Shown here in pieces: positions 36,249 to 43,496 of a DNA stretch of 64,000 nucleotides; the first letter of the stretch is position 1, and each line of letters opens with the position of its first letter. Under the pieces are notes generated by a model. That model saw only the letters and a program-made list of their open reading frames with translations. It was not told the DNA's origin and made no database searches. Made by a program: the position numbers and the translations under genes. Source of the DNA: Homoserinimonas sedimenticola (GTDB lineage Bacteria > Actinomycetota > Actinomycetes > Actinomycetales > Microbacteriaceae); NCBI RefSeq assembly GCF_026094475.1, contig NZ_JAPELL010000001.1, positions 1,450,326 through 1,514,325 on the forward strand. Direction: 5' to 3'.

Positions 36249-36893
36249 ATGACTCGTCGCATCGCCCAGCTCCTCGTCGGCCTCTTCCTCTACGGAATCG
36301 CCATCGCGATGATGCTGCGCGCCGGGCTCGGAGCAACACCGTGGGACGTGCTCTCCCAGGGCATCACGCGGCAGACCTCACTCGGCTTCGGACTCGTCAC
36401 GGTGCTCGTCTCCGGGGTTGTGCTGCTCCTGTGGATCCCCATCCGTCAGCGGCCCGGCATCGGCACCCTGCTCAACGCCCTCCTCGTCGGCCCCTCCGCC
36501 GACGCCGGGCTGCTCTTCATCCCCGCGCCCGGTGCGCTGTGGGCGCAGATCCTCCTCTTCGCCGGCGGCCTTTCCCTGCTCGCTGTCGCCACCGGCCTCT
36601 ACATCGGCGCCCGCTTCGGCCCGGGCCCTCGCGACGGCCTCATGACGGGCATCCACAGCCGCACCGGCTGGCCCATCTGGGCGGTCCGCACGGGCATCGA
36701 GGGCACCGTGCTGACGATCGGCTGGCTGCTCGGCGGCGTCGTCGGCTTCGGCACCCTCGCCTTCGCCCTCTTCATCGGCCCCATGGTCGGCAAGACGATC
36801 CCCCTGCTCCGCGTGCCAGAGAAGGCGGCGGATGCCACGGCTCGGCCTGTGCCCACCGTGACGGGCCCCACTCCGACGGGAGCTTCCGCATGA
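36249..36893 (+). CDS. yczE: YczE-family membrane protein
   Basis: This 214-aa protein has five to six predicted helices. FLYGIAIAMMLRAGLGATPWDVLSQGI, GLYIGARFGPGPRDGLMTGI and VGFGTLAFALFIGPMVG match the YczE/YyaS/YitT group of membrane proteins, whose biochemical role is poorly known. The C-terminal ~25 residues are hydrophilic and Pro/Thr-rich. It is divergent from a MocR-type regulator, so its expression probably follows PLP or vitamin B6-related signals. Its stop overlaps a 42-codon ORF. Confidence 0.88.
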   Translation: MTRRIAQLLVGLFLYGIAIAMMLRAGLGATPWDVLSQGITRQTSLGFGLVTVLVSGVVLLLWIPIRQRPGIGTLLNALLVGPSADAGLLFIPAPGALWAQILLFAGGLSLLAVATGLYIGARFGPGPRDGLMTGIHSRTGWPIWAVRTGIEGTVLTIGWLLGGVVGFGTLAFALFIGPMVGKTIPLLRVPEKAADATARPVPTVTGPTPTGASA

Positions 36894-37018
36894 TCACGTC
36901 ACTCCTCGCCCTCGCGGCCATCGCCCTCTGGGCGTCGATCGCGGCACTCGAGACTGTCGCCCGCGACGGCTACGGCAGGCTCCCCGACCTCGCGGTCGTG
37001 TACTACCCGCTGCCGTAG
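36890..37018 (+). CDS. 42-aa small membrane protein downstream of yczE
   Basis: An ATG at 36890 overlaps the yczE TGA (ATGA) and opens a 42-codon frame. It has one N-terminal hydrophobic helix (MITSLLALAAIALWASIAAL), then a short polar tail with RDGYGRLPDLAVVY. GGGAG lies nine bases upstream. The coupling, codon bias and a soluble Asp-Gly-Tyr tail support a real small protein, perhaps a YczE partner. Homologues cannot be checked here. Confidence 0.6.
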   Translation: MITSLLALAAIALWASIAALETVARDGYGRLPDLAVVYYPLP

Positions 37019-37070
37019 TCGCTACGCGAAGTCTTCTCGACGCCGCGCACCCGGATGGCTGCAGCGGAGG

Positions 37071-37439
37071 TCATTTGTGTTCCTCGCGCTCGGCATCCTC
37101 GATGGCCTTGACCAGACGCTCGCGCTCCTTGTCGATCCAGCGTTTGCCGCTGTATGCCTGGGCGAAGGTCTCCGCGAACTCGACGGGGTCGTCGCCGACG
37201 ATGTCCCGCACGGGAGTACCGTCGACTGCGGCCCGCTCCCACAGGTCGGCGAGGTCGCCGAACATCGTCGCGAGCGTGTCCCCGTCGGTGACGCCGCCGT
37301 AGTACATGAAGTACCGGTGCAGCGCCTTGGCCGCTGTGGCATAGCCTTCGGGAAGGGCATCGATGCGCGCCATCGCCTGCTTGTACTGCTTCTTCTGTTC
37401 GAGCGAGCCGGTGAGGGCTTCGATCCATTTCGCGGTCAT
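37071..37439 (-). CDS. DUF1048-family protein
   Basis: This 122-aa helical protein has WIEALTGSLEQKKQYKQAMARIDALPEGYATAAKALHRYFMYYGG, the DUF1048 pattern. Such genes are regularly coupled to PadR regulators, as here (4-bp overlap with the upstream padR). It has no membrane segment or enzymatic motif. Function is unknown; a regulatory or stress role has been suggested for the family only by context. Confidence 0.88.
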   Translation of the reverse strand: MTAKWIEALTGSLEQKKQYKQAMARIDALPEGYATAAKALHRYFMYYGGVTDGDTLATMFGDLADLWERAAVDGTPVRDIVGDDPVEFAETFAQAYSGKRWIDKERERLVKAIEDAEREEHK

Positions 37440-37783
37440 TGTGTGGCCTCTCCTTCGTCGTTGGGGTTGTGGAGCTGTTCCAGTCGTTCTGCGAGGAAGC
37501 TCCATGTCCTCCAGAACTCGTCGAGTTGTTGCCGGCCCTGCGGGCCCAGCGTGTAGACCTTGCGCGGCGGACCCTTTTCGGAGGGCACCTTCTCCACGTC
37601 GACGAGGCCGCGCTGCTCGATCCTCACCAGCAGCGCGTAGATGGTGCCCTCCGCGATGTCGGTGAACCCCTGGTCCCGGAGCCAGGCGGTGATCTCGTAG
37701 CCATAAGCGGGGCGCCTCGACAGGATCGCGAGCACAATGCCCTCGAGCACTCCCTTGAGCATCTCCGTGGCCTGCTTGCCCAT
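37436..37783 (-). CDS. PadR-family transcriptional regulator
   Basis: This 115-aa PadR regulator is recognisable from LKGVLEGIVLAILSRRPAYGYEITAWLRDQGF, GTIYALLVRIEQRGLVDVEK and PRKVYTLGPQGRQQLDEFW. I place the start at ATG 37783, which has GAGG six bases upstream, rather than the GTG at 37798. It overlaps the DUF1048 gene by 4 bp. The palindrome at 37802-37837 directly upstream is its probable autoregulatory operator. The inducer is unknown, often a phenolic or drug in this family. Confidence 0.92.
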   Translation of the reverse strand: MGKQATEMLKGVLEGIVLAILSRRPAYGYEITAWLRDQGFTDIAEGTIYALLVRIEQRGLVDVEKVPSEKGPPRKVYTLGPQGRQQLDEFWRTWSFLAERLEQLHNPNDEGEATQ

Positions 37784-37801
37784 CGCTACCTCTTCCACTA
37801 C

Positions 37802-37837
37802 TCAGCGTTACTTGGTACCAGTACATAGTAACGCTGA
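37802..37837 (-). promoter_or_regulatory. Putative PadR operator
   Basis: Perfect 11-bp arms TCAGCGTTACT and AGTAACGCTGA flank a 14-bp AT-richer spacer containing GGTACC and ACAT. It lies 18 bp upstream of the padR ATG, covering the likely promoter. Repression by PadR at this site is inferred. Confidence 0.72.
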
Positions 37838-37857
37838 ATACTCGGATCGCAAGCACG

Positions 37858-37890
37858 AAAAAGCGGGGGCGCGCACAAGCGCACCCCCGC
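37858..37890 (-). terminator. Rho-independent terminator of the TipA-like gene
   Basis: On the minus strand a GCGGGGG-x-GCGC / GCGC-x-CCCCCGC stem with one mismatch and a 4-base loop is followed by five T residues (AAAAA at 37858-37862 on the plus strand). It lies 50 bp beyond the stop of the MerR-family gene. Confidence 0.85.
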
Positions 37891-37939
37891 AGGGCGATGC
37901 CGGATGCCGCGGGCTCAGGCAGCCCGCACGGCGAGGCCG

Positions 37940-38680
37940 TTACATCCGGTCGGCGTAGGCAGCCATGGCGTCGCGCACGTACGCAGCACCCTCTCCGCCG
38001 CCGTAGTTGGCACCGAAGCGCGGGTCATCCACATACATCTGCCCGAGTCCCCGCACCGCCTCGGCGGGAACCTCGCGTCCCTGCCAGCCAGTGCGGATCC
38101 ACTCGACCTGGCGTCGCGTGATCTCCTGCGCGACGTCGCCGTCGGCAGGCTCGCCCGCTTCGAACGCGGCAGCGTAGTCTGCCTGGATCTGCTTCTGCTG
38201 CTGCAGGAACTCCGCCTTGTCAGCATCCGTCAGCGTGCGCCACCAGCGGTCGCCCGATGCGTAGGCATCCTTGCCCCAGCGCGCCTCGACCTCCTCCTTG
38301 TACTGCGTGTGGTCGAAGCCGTCGAACATCTCCTCTGCCATGAGTTGTTCACCTCCCTTTCTCTTCGTGATGGTCGCCTCGATCGCAGCGATCTGCCGGT
38401 CGAGGCGGTTCCTCTCCTCCCGCAACAGCTGCAGGTGGGTGGCGAGGGCATCCGTCTCATCGGCCTGGCGCTCGAGCACCTCGCCGATCGCGGCCAGGCC
38501 GAGCCCGAGCTCACGGAGCAGCAGGATGCGCTGCAGCCGGATGAGCGCGCGCTCGTCATAGTGGCGGTAGCCGTTGGCGGCGATGCGGGTCGGCGGCAGC
38601 AGGCCGATGTCGTCGTAGTGGCGGAGCGTGCGGCTCGTCGTTCCGGCAACCTTGGCGATCTCGTTGATCGACCATTCCAT
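37940..38680 (-). CDS. TipA-like MerR regulator with TipAS drug-binding domain
   Basis: This 246-aa protein has a MerR HTH (SINEIAKVAGTTSRTLRHYDDIGLLPPTRIAANGYRHYDERALIRLQRILLLRELGLGLAAIGEVL) and a coiled-coil dimerisation helix. A C-terminal TipAS-type globin-like domain follows from ~120 (ARWGKDAYASGDRWWRTLTDADKAEF ... RQVEWIRTGWQGREVP). TipA proteins sense thiopeptide or other antibiotics and activate their own promoter. I choose the ATG at 38680 because GGGGAG lies six bases upstream; an ATG at 38686 would sit on it. The promoter has the 19-bp MerR spacer. Confidence 0.93.
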   Translation of the reverse strand: MEWSINEIAKVAGTTSRTLRHYDDIGLLPPTRIAANGYRHYDERALIRLQRILLLRELGLGLAAIGEVLERQADETDALATHLQLLREERNRLDRQIAAIEATITKRKGGEQLMAEEMFDGFDHTQYKEEVEARWGKDAYASGDRWWRTLTDADKAEFLQQQKQIQADYAAAFEAGEPADGDVAQEITRRQVEWIRTGWQGREVPAEAVRGLGQMYVDDPRFGANYGGGEGAAYVRDAMAAYADRM

Positions 38681-38704
38681 GGGCATCTCCCCTCGTCGCA
38701 GGCC

Positions 38705-38735
38705 ACGTTAGGGGTTGACGTTACGTCAAGGTCAA
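38705..38735 (-). promoter_or_regulatory. MerR-type promoter with 19-bp spacer and palindrome
   Basis: Read on the minus strand: -35 TTGACC, a 19-bp spacer that begins with the perfect palindrome TTGACGTAACGTCAA, then -10 TAACGT. The overlong spacer with an operator inside it is the hallmark of MerR/TipA-activated promoters. It lies 25 bp upstream of the TipA-like start. Confidence 0.85.
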
Positions 38736-38755
38736 GCGGATGTCGCGAGCTCCCG

Positions 38756-39385
38756 CTACTCGACGAATCCGACCGGGATCAGCACATCCTGCACGCGGTC
38801 GCTGGCCGCCGTGTGGTCGTTGCGGGTAGTGATCGCGCAGGCGTCGACCCGGCAGTCGATCTCTTCGCCGACGGGGGAGGGCACCTCGAGGTAGGCGGTA
38901 AAGGTGCCGGTGTCGACGTCGTCGTAGCCGCGGGCGCCAAAGAGTTTCCACGCCCAGTCGTCGTTGATCCAGTTGCTGGGGGCGAACTGCACGGAACCCT
39001 CGACCTGCTCCTCCGCTTCCGTCGAGGGCACGCCACCGAGGCATGGGCCCGGCTTTTCACCGGCATCCGGGATCTTGCAGATGGCCACGTAGATGCCACG
39101 GGCGGTGTCGAAGCCGCTCCCGCTGACCACAATCCGGTCGCCCTCGCGCAGGGCGCTCGTGTCGATGACGCCGCCCGGCTCGACCGGGTGCACGTCGATC
39201 GTGCGGGTGCGCCCGTCGTCGCCGACGGCGGTCGCCTCGAGCGGCCACTCCTCGTCGCTCTCGACGAGCTGCGACTGGCCCTGGTCGCGGTGGGTGAGGA
39301 TGGGCACGACGAGCGCGGCCACGAAGCCGAGCACGACGACGCCGAGCGCGGCGACGGCCCACAGCCACATCCGCTTCTTCCCCAC
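38756..39385 (-). CDS. Membrane-anchored secreted protein, unknown function
   Basis: This 209-aa protein has one N-terminal helix (WLWAVAALGVVVLGFVAALVV) preceded by KKR, leaving ~175 residues outside. The exported part is beta-rich, with GDRIVVSGSGFDTARGIYVAICKIPDAGEKPGPCLGG and a second Cys pair (DCRVDACAI). The motif order resembles the neocarzinostatin-like Ig fold with two disulfides, but I am not certain. GTG start at 39385 has TAGACT six bases upstream, a leaderless promoter back-to-back with that of crcB. Confidence 0.78.
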   Translation of the reverse strand: MGKKRMWLWAVAALGVVVLGFVAALVVPILTHRDQGQSQLVESDEEWPLEATAVGDDGRTRTIDVHPVEPGGVIDTSALREGDRIVVSGSGFDTARGIYVAICKIPDAGEKPGPCLGGVPSTEAEEQVEGSVQFAPSNWINDDWAWKLFGARGYDDVDTGTFTAYLEVPSPVGEEIDCRVDACAITTRNDHTAASDRVQDVLIPVGFVE

Positions 39386-39423
39386 GCCCGCAGTCTATTC
39401 CGCGCCTGGGATAGTCTCGGCCC

Positions 39424-39801
39424 GTGGCTTCTGGGGCAGGGTGGCGAGAGTTCGCGGCAGTCGCTGTCGGCGGGATGCTCGGCACAGGCCTCCGGCTCGG
39501 CATCGACCTGGTGCTGCCGCTCGCCGACTTTCCCGTCTCGACGCTCCTCGTGAACTCGGTCGGCTCCTTCGCGCTCGCCTTCCTCGTCGCGCAGCATTGG
39601 GGCTCGCTCAAGCCGTGGGCGCGTGCGGGCCTCGGGCCGGGCCTGCTGGGCTCCTTCACGACCTTCTCGGCGGTCGCCGTCTCGCTCGTGGACATGGGCA
39701 CGACAGGCGAGTGGATGCTCGCCGCCGCCTACCTCGCGGCGACCCTGCTGCTCGGCCTGGGTGCCGCCGCTGTGGGCCTGCGGATGGGGGCGCCCCGATG
39801 A
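39424..39801 (+). CDS. crcB: Fluoride channel subunit CrcB/FluC (first of pair)
   Basis: This 125-aa protein has four predicted helices. It carries the FluC signature: GGMLGTGLRLGID, TLLVNSVGSFALAFL (the Na+/F- site Asn) and GLLGSFTTFSAVAVSLVD (TTFS Phe-box). FluC channels expel fluoride as dual-topology dimers; here two adjacent genes probably form a heterodimer. GTG start at 39424 follows TAGTCT by six bases, so the mRNA is likely leaderless. The 38-bp upstream gap leaves no room for a fluoride riboswitch. Confidence 0.93.
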   Translation: MASGAGWREFAAVAVGGMLGTGLRLGIDLVLPLADFPVSTLLVNSVGSFALAFLVAQHWGSLKPWARAGLGPGLLGSFTTFSAVAVSLVDMGTTGEWMLAAAYLAATLLLGLGAAAVGLRMGAPR

Positions 39802-40157
39802 CGCTCACCCTCGCCCTCGCCGTCATGCTCGCGGGCGGGCTCGGCGCGCTGCTGCGCTACGGAGTCTCCCTCGCGCAAGGGCCCCAGCCGCGGTTCCCGT
39901 GGGCGGTGCTCGTCGTGAACGTTGTGGGTTCAGCGCTCGGGGGCGTCGTGCTCGGGCTCGGCGAGGGGCTTGAGCCGGGCATCCGCCTGGTCTTGCTGAC
40001 AGGGTTTGCGGGCGGGCTCACCACCTACAGCACCTTCGCGGTCGAGACGGTGCAGCTCGTGCTCGACGGCAAGGCGGCCCGGGCCGCAGCGAGCGTCGCG
40101 GGCAACCTCGTGCTCGGAGTGGGTACCGCCGCGGTCGCGTTCGTGCTCACTCGCTGA
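39798..40157 (+). CDS. crcB: Fluoride channel subunit CrcB/FluC (second of pair)
   Basis: This 119-aa partner has four helices and the same motifs: GGLGALLRYGVSL, VLVVNVVGSALGG and GFAGGLTTYSTFAVETVQL. The ATG overlaps the first crcB stop (ATGA). The second copy has TTYSTF where the first has TTFSAV, fitting the divided roles in heterodimeric FluC pairs. Confidence 0.93.
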   Translation: MTLTLALAVMLAGGLGALLRYGVSLAQGPQPRFPWAVLVVNVVGSALGGVVLGLGEGLEPGIRLVLLTGFAGGLTTYSTFAVETVQLVLDGKAARAAASVAGNLVLGVGTAAVAFVLTR

Positions 40158-40201
40158 ACTTCTAAGGTCCTCCGGGCGCACACCTGCGTCAACGACCACG
40201 C

Positions 40202-40236
40202 GTCACAGTCCGTCACGCGGAGTCACGGGACGTCAG
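40202..40236 (+). promoter_or_regulatory. Four GTCA(C) direct repeats in 10-bp phase upstream of amiS-like gene
   Basis: GTCAC begins at 40202, 40212 and 40222, with GTCAG at 40232, so four boxes are spaced exactly one helical turn apart. Extra GTCA words lie at 40188 and 40268. The array ends about 40 bp before the channel gene start. Phased direct repeats are typical for OmpR/GlnR-type activators. The binder is unknown. Confidence 0.55.
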
Positions 40237-40277
40237 ATTCCTGCGAAGCGGCCGCGAGCGGATTAGCGTCAGCGCCC

Positions 40278-40904
40278 ATGTCCCTCATCTGCCTCATCCT
40301 CTCCGGCGCCGCCCTGCTCATCAACGGCCTCGCCCTCCTCGGGCGCATCCCCGGTCGCGACAGCGGCTTCTTCAACGTGCTCATCGGTTCCACGCAGCTT
40401 GTGCTCGCGACCCTCGTCGCGGTCGCGGCGGGCGGCAACCCGGCCGCCCTCCTGGCGGTCAGCGGCGTGTTCCTCTTCGGGCTCACCTACCTCTACGTCG
40501 GCCTCAACGCTCTGCTCGATCTCGGCTCGATAGGCCTCGGCTGGTTCTGCGGGCTCGTCGCCGCCCTGGGGCTCGTCTACTCCGGCGCGAACCTCGCGAC
40601 CGACCCCGTGCTGAGCGTGCTCTGGCTCGCGTGGGCCACGCTCTGGACCCTCTTCTTCCTCCTCCTCGGCCTCGGGTGGTCGCGACTGACGACCTTCACG
40701 GCATGGTCGCTCATCCTGACGAGCCAGCTCACCACGACCGTGCCGGCTCTCTTCGGCCTCACCGACAACTGGCCGACGGGCGGCACGAATGCGGTCATCG
40801 CCCTTCTCGTCATCGTCGCCCTCTTCGCCGGTGCGGCCGGCATCACAGCGGCGACGTCACGCCGTCGCGCCGCCCTCCCCGACGCGCTCCCCACCCCCGC
40901 ATAA
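40278..40904 (+). CDS. AmiS/UreI-family amide or urea channel
   Basis: This 208-aa protein has six to seven predicted helices. LILSGAALLINGLALLGRI, FNVLIGSTQLVLA, FLFGLTYLYVGLNAL and GLGWFCGLVAALG are the AmiS/UreI signature. These form hexameric pores for urea or short amides. Its neighbour is a DszC-like monooxygenase 27 bp downstream, so the pore may supply that pathway or a nitrogen source. The phased GTCAC repeats upstream point to regulation by nutrient status, which is inference. Confidence 0.9.
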   Translation: MSLICLILSGAALLINGLALLGRIPGRDSGFFNVLIGSTQLVLATLVAVAAGGNPAALLAVSGVFLFGLTYLYVGLNALLDLGSIGLGWFCGLVAALGLVYSGANLATDPVLSVLWLAWATLWTLFFLLLGLGWSRLTTFTAWSLILTSQLTTTVPALFGLTDNWPTGGTNAVIALLVIVALFAGAAGITAATSRRRAALPDALPTPA

Positions 40905-40931
40905 CCGCAACTCCCCACGAAAGGCATCATC

Positions 40932-42176
40932 ATGACCATCACCAGCACACCTACGGATGTCACGGCCGAGCCCGACTACGAGACGCTCGCGTCACGCTTC
41001 CGCCCGATCTTCGCCCGCATCGCGGAGGGCGCCTCCGCCCGGGAGCAGGACCACCGCCTCCCCTACGACGAGATCCGCGAACTCGCGCAGGCGGGCTTCG
41101 GCGCCCTGCGCGTGCCGGTTGCCGACGGCGGCTTCGGGGCGTCCCTGCCGCAGCTCTTCCGGCTGCTCACGGAGCTCGCCGCGGCAGACTCGAACATCCC
41201 TCAGGCGCTGCGCGGGCACTTCGCCTTCGTGGAGGACCGGCTCGTGGCATCCGGGGCCCAGCGCGATGTGTGGCTCGCTCGTTTCGTGGCGGGCGAGATC
41301 GCGGGCAACTCGTGGACGGAGGTCGGCACCGTGAAGATCGGCGACGTCATCACCAAGGTGACGCCGATCGAGGGCGGCGACGGGAGCGAGTTGCACGTCA
41401 ATGGCACCAAGTACTACTCGACGGGGAGCATCTTCGCCGACTGGATCGACACCTTCGCGCAGCTACCCGACGGCACCAAGGTCATCGCGGTCGTCAACGC
41501 CCACCAGCCCGGAGTGACGCACGGCGACGACTGGGACGGTTTCGGCCAACAGACCACGGGATCCGGCACGAGCACCTTCGTGAATGCTGTCGTGAAGGCC
41601 GAAGACGTCATCCCCTTCGACACGCGCTTCAAGTACCAGACCGCCTTCTACCAGGCCGTGCTGCTCGCCGTGCTTGCGGGCAGCATCTCCGCCGCGGAGC
41701 GCGAGATCGCTCACGAGGTGCGCAGCCGCACCCGGATCTTCTCCCACGGCAACGCCGACTCCTTCGCGGCCGACCCGCAGATCCTGCAGGTCGTGGGCGA
41801 GGTGAGCGCGAAGGCCTACGCCGCGGAGGCGACCGTCGAACGCGCCGCCCGCGCACTGCAGCTCGCCTACGAGGGCGCCTTCCTGGGTGACGATGTCGAG
41901 GATGAGCGGCGCAACGACCTCGCCGAGCTTGAGACCGCGCAGGCCCAGGTCGTGCTGACGGAGCTTGCGACCCGCGCGACATCCGACATCTTCGACGCTC
42001 TCGCCGCCTCCGGGGTGAGCACCAAGCGCAACCTCGACCGCCACTGGCGCAACGCGCGCACCGCCGCAAGCCACAACCCGTGGGTGTTCAAGGCGCGCAT
42101 CGTCGGCGATTACCTCGTGAACGGGGCGACCCCGCCGCGGGTGTGGTCGATCGGCGCGGGGCCGTCGCGCTCGTAG
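40932..42176 (+). CDS. Acyl-CoA dehydrogenase-fold flavin monooxygenase (DszC/SfnB-like)
   Basis: This 414-aa protein has the acyl-CoA dehydrogenase fold without acyl-CoA motifs. HRLPYDEIRELAQAGFGALRVPVADGGFGASLPQLFRLLTELAAADSNIPQALRGHFAFVED and LHVNGTKYYSTGSIFADW match the DszC/SfnB group of FMNH2-dependent sulfur or nitrogen monooxygenases. The C-terminal RHWRNARTAASHNPWVFKARIVGDYLVNG is also typical. It would need a flavin reductase, which is not adjacent. Sulfur scavenging is a family-based guess; the AmiS neighbour could imply amide or sulfoxide substrates. Confidence 0.88.
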   Translation: MTITSTPTDVTAEPDYETLASRFRPIFARIAEGASAREQDHRLPYDEIRELAQAGFGALRVPVADGGFGASLPQLFRLLTELAAADSNIPQALRGHFAFVEDRLVASGAQRDVWLARFVAGEIAGNSWTEVGTVKIGDVITKVTPIEGGDGSELHVNGTKYYSTGSIFADWIDTFAQLPDGTKVIAVVNAHQPGVTHGDDWDGFGQQTTGSGTSTFVNAVVKAEDVIPFDTRFKYQTAFYQAVLLAVLAGSISAAEREIAHEVRSRTRIFSHGNADSFAADPQILQVVGEVSAKAYAAEATVERAARALQLAYEGAFLGDDVEDERRNDLAELETAQAQVVLTELATRATSDIFDALAASGVSTKRNLDRHWRNARTAASHNPWVFKARIVGDYLVNGATPPRVWSIGAGPSRS

Positions 42177-42201
42177 GGGGCCCTGCCCACGCGTTCAGGG
42201 C

Positions 42202-43395
42202 TCAGGCGTCGGATGCTTCTGCCTCGATGATCTCGAGCGCGCGGGCCGTGCCGTGCTCATGTCGCATGGTCTCCGCGGCAGCCGTCGTCGCGGGTTGCAG
42301 GTCGCGGGCGGCGGCGATCGCGTGCGCGAGTCGCTCCGCCGTGACCCGCCGCGCAGGGATGGGGGCCGCCGCGAGCCCGCGCTCGTGGAGCTGGCGCGCC
42401 CAGAACGGTTGGTCGGCGATGAAGGGCACCACGACGGAGGGGACCCCCGCGCGCACGACCGCGTGGGCGGTGCCCGCGCCGCCGTGGTGGATCGCAACGG
42501 CGGCGGAGGGCAGCACCCGGGCGTGCGGCGCCGATTCGACGGCGAACACATCGTCTCCCCGAGCGCCGGGCGGCACCTCCAGCCCGCCCCACCCGGTCGC
42601 GATGAGCGCCCGAAGCCCGGCCGCGCGGGCGGCCGCGATCACCGCGCTCGCCCGGGCCACGGGATCCCCCGCCGCCATCGAGCCGAAGCCCGCGTAGAGG
42701 AGCGGGCCCCCTTCGAGGAACGCGGAGAGCTCGTCGTCAACTCCGGACTCCTCCGACGGCGCGACCCACGCCCCCGTGATCGTTGTCGTCGCGGGCCAGT
42801 CGGCGGGCCGCTCCAGCAGCACGGGACTCACGGGGATGAGCGACGCCGACGGCTCCGGTGACGCCGGTCGCCCGAGCGGGGCCAGCGCCTCAGCGATCTC
42901 ACGTCGGAAGAGCCCCGCGGCCGCGCCGCCCGCCCGATAGGTGACTCGGTTGAGCGGCCCGAGGCTCCGCGAGACCGTGCCCGGCATGGGGAACGCCCGG
43001 CTCGGCGTCAGCGTCGGCACCGTCTCGACCACGATCGGCACGGCCCCAACGGCGGATGCCGCGGCCGCCGCCGTCAGCAGCTTCGGGTGGTACACGACGG
43101 CGTCGGGGCGCACGTCGAGCACGGCCCGAACCGCCGCCCCGAGCATCCGCCCCATCGCCGGACGGATGACGGAACCGAAGGCCCGCGCCGCCGCGACTGC
43201 CGAGACGCCCTGGTCGGCGACGAGCTGCGAGAAGTCGACATCGAGCGGCACCCGGGAGACCGGCGGTAGCTCGACCCCCGAGTTGTCAGGCACCCCAAGG
43301 AACACCTCATGACCCGCGGATGCCGCGTGCCGGGCCAGTGCCGCGAAGGGCTCGACGTCGCCACGGCTCCCGGCCGTGAGCAGCATGAGTCTCAT
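42202..43395 (-). CDS. Glycosyltransferase, GT1/UGT type
   Basis: This 397-aa GT-B enzyme begins MRLMLLTAGSRGDVEPFAALARHA, as in macrolide, glycopeptide and sterol glucosyltransferases. In the C-terminal half LLYAGFGSM and HHGGAGTAHAVVRAGVPSVVVPFIADQPFWARQL form the nucleotide-sugar site. It probably glycosylates a small lipophilic acceptor or drug. ATG at 43395 has TAGCGT six bases upstream (leaderless). It lies 101 bp after the FMO-like gene; no biosynthetic partners are near. Confidence 0.92.
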   Translation of the reverse strand: MRLMLLTAGSRGDVEPFAALARHAASAGHEVFLGVPDNSGVELPPVSRVPLDVDFSQLVADQGVSAVAAARAFGSVIRPAMGRMLGAAVRAVLDVRPDAVVYHPKLLTAAAAASAVGAVPIVVETVPTLTPSRAFPMPGTVSRSLGPLNRVTYRAGGAAAGLFRREIAEALAPLGRPASPEPSASLIPVSPVLLERPADWPATTTITGAWVAPSEESGVDDELSAFLEGGPLLYAGFGSMAAGDPVARASAVIAAARAAGLRALIATGWGGLEVPPGARGDDVFAVESAPHARVLPSAAVAIHHGGAGTAHAVVRAGVPSVVVPFIADQPFWARQLHERGLAAAPIPARRVTAERLAHAIAAARDLQPATTAAAETMRHEHGTARALEIIEAEASDA

Positions 43396-43496
43396 GCCCG
43401 AACGCTACTCCTCGACCGCGCGAGGGGCGTCGTATTCACCTTCAGGCGCCCCGGGAACCCGAATATCGCGCCCCTCAGCAACGGGACGTGCCGCGT

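Noticed and set aside
39386-39423. Fluoride riboswitch upstream of crcB
   Set aside because: Only 38 bp separate the two start codons and a -10 sits six bases from the crcB start, leaving no space for the aptamer.
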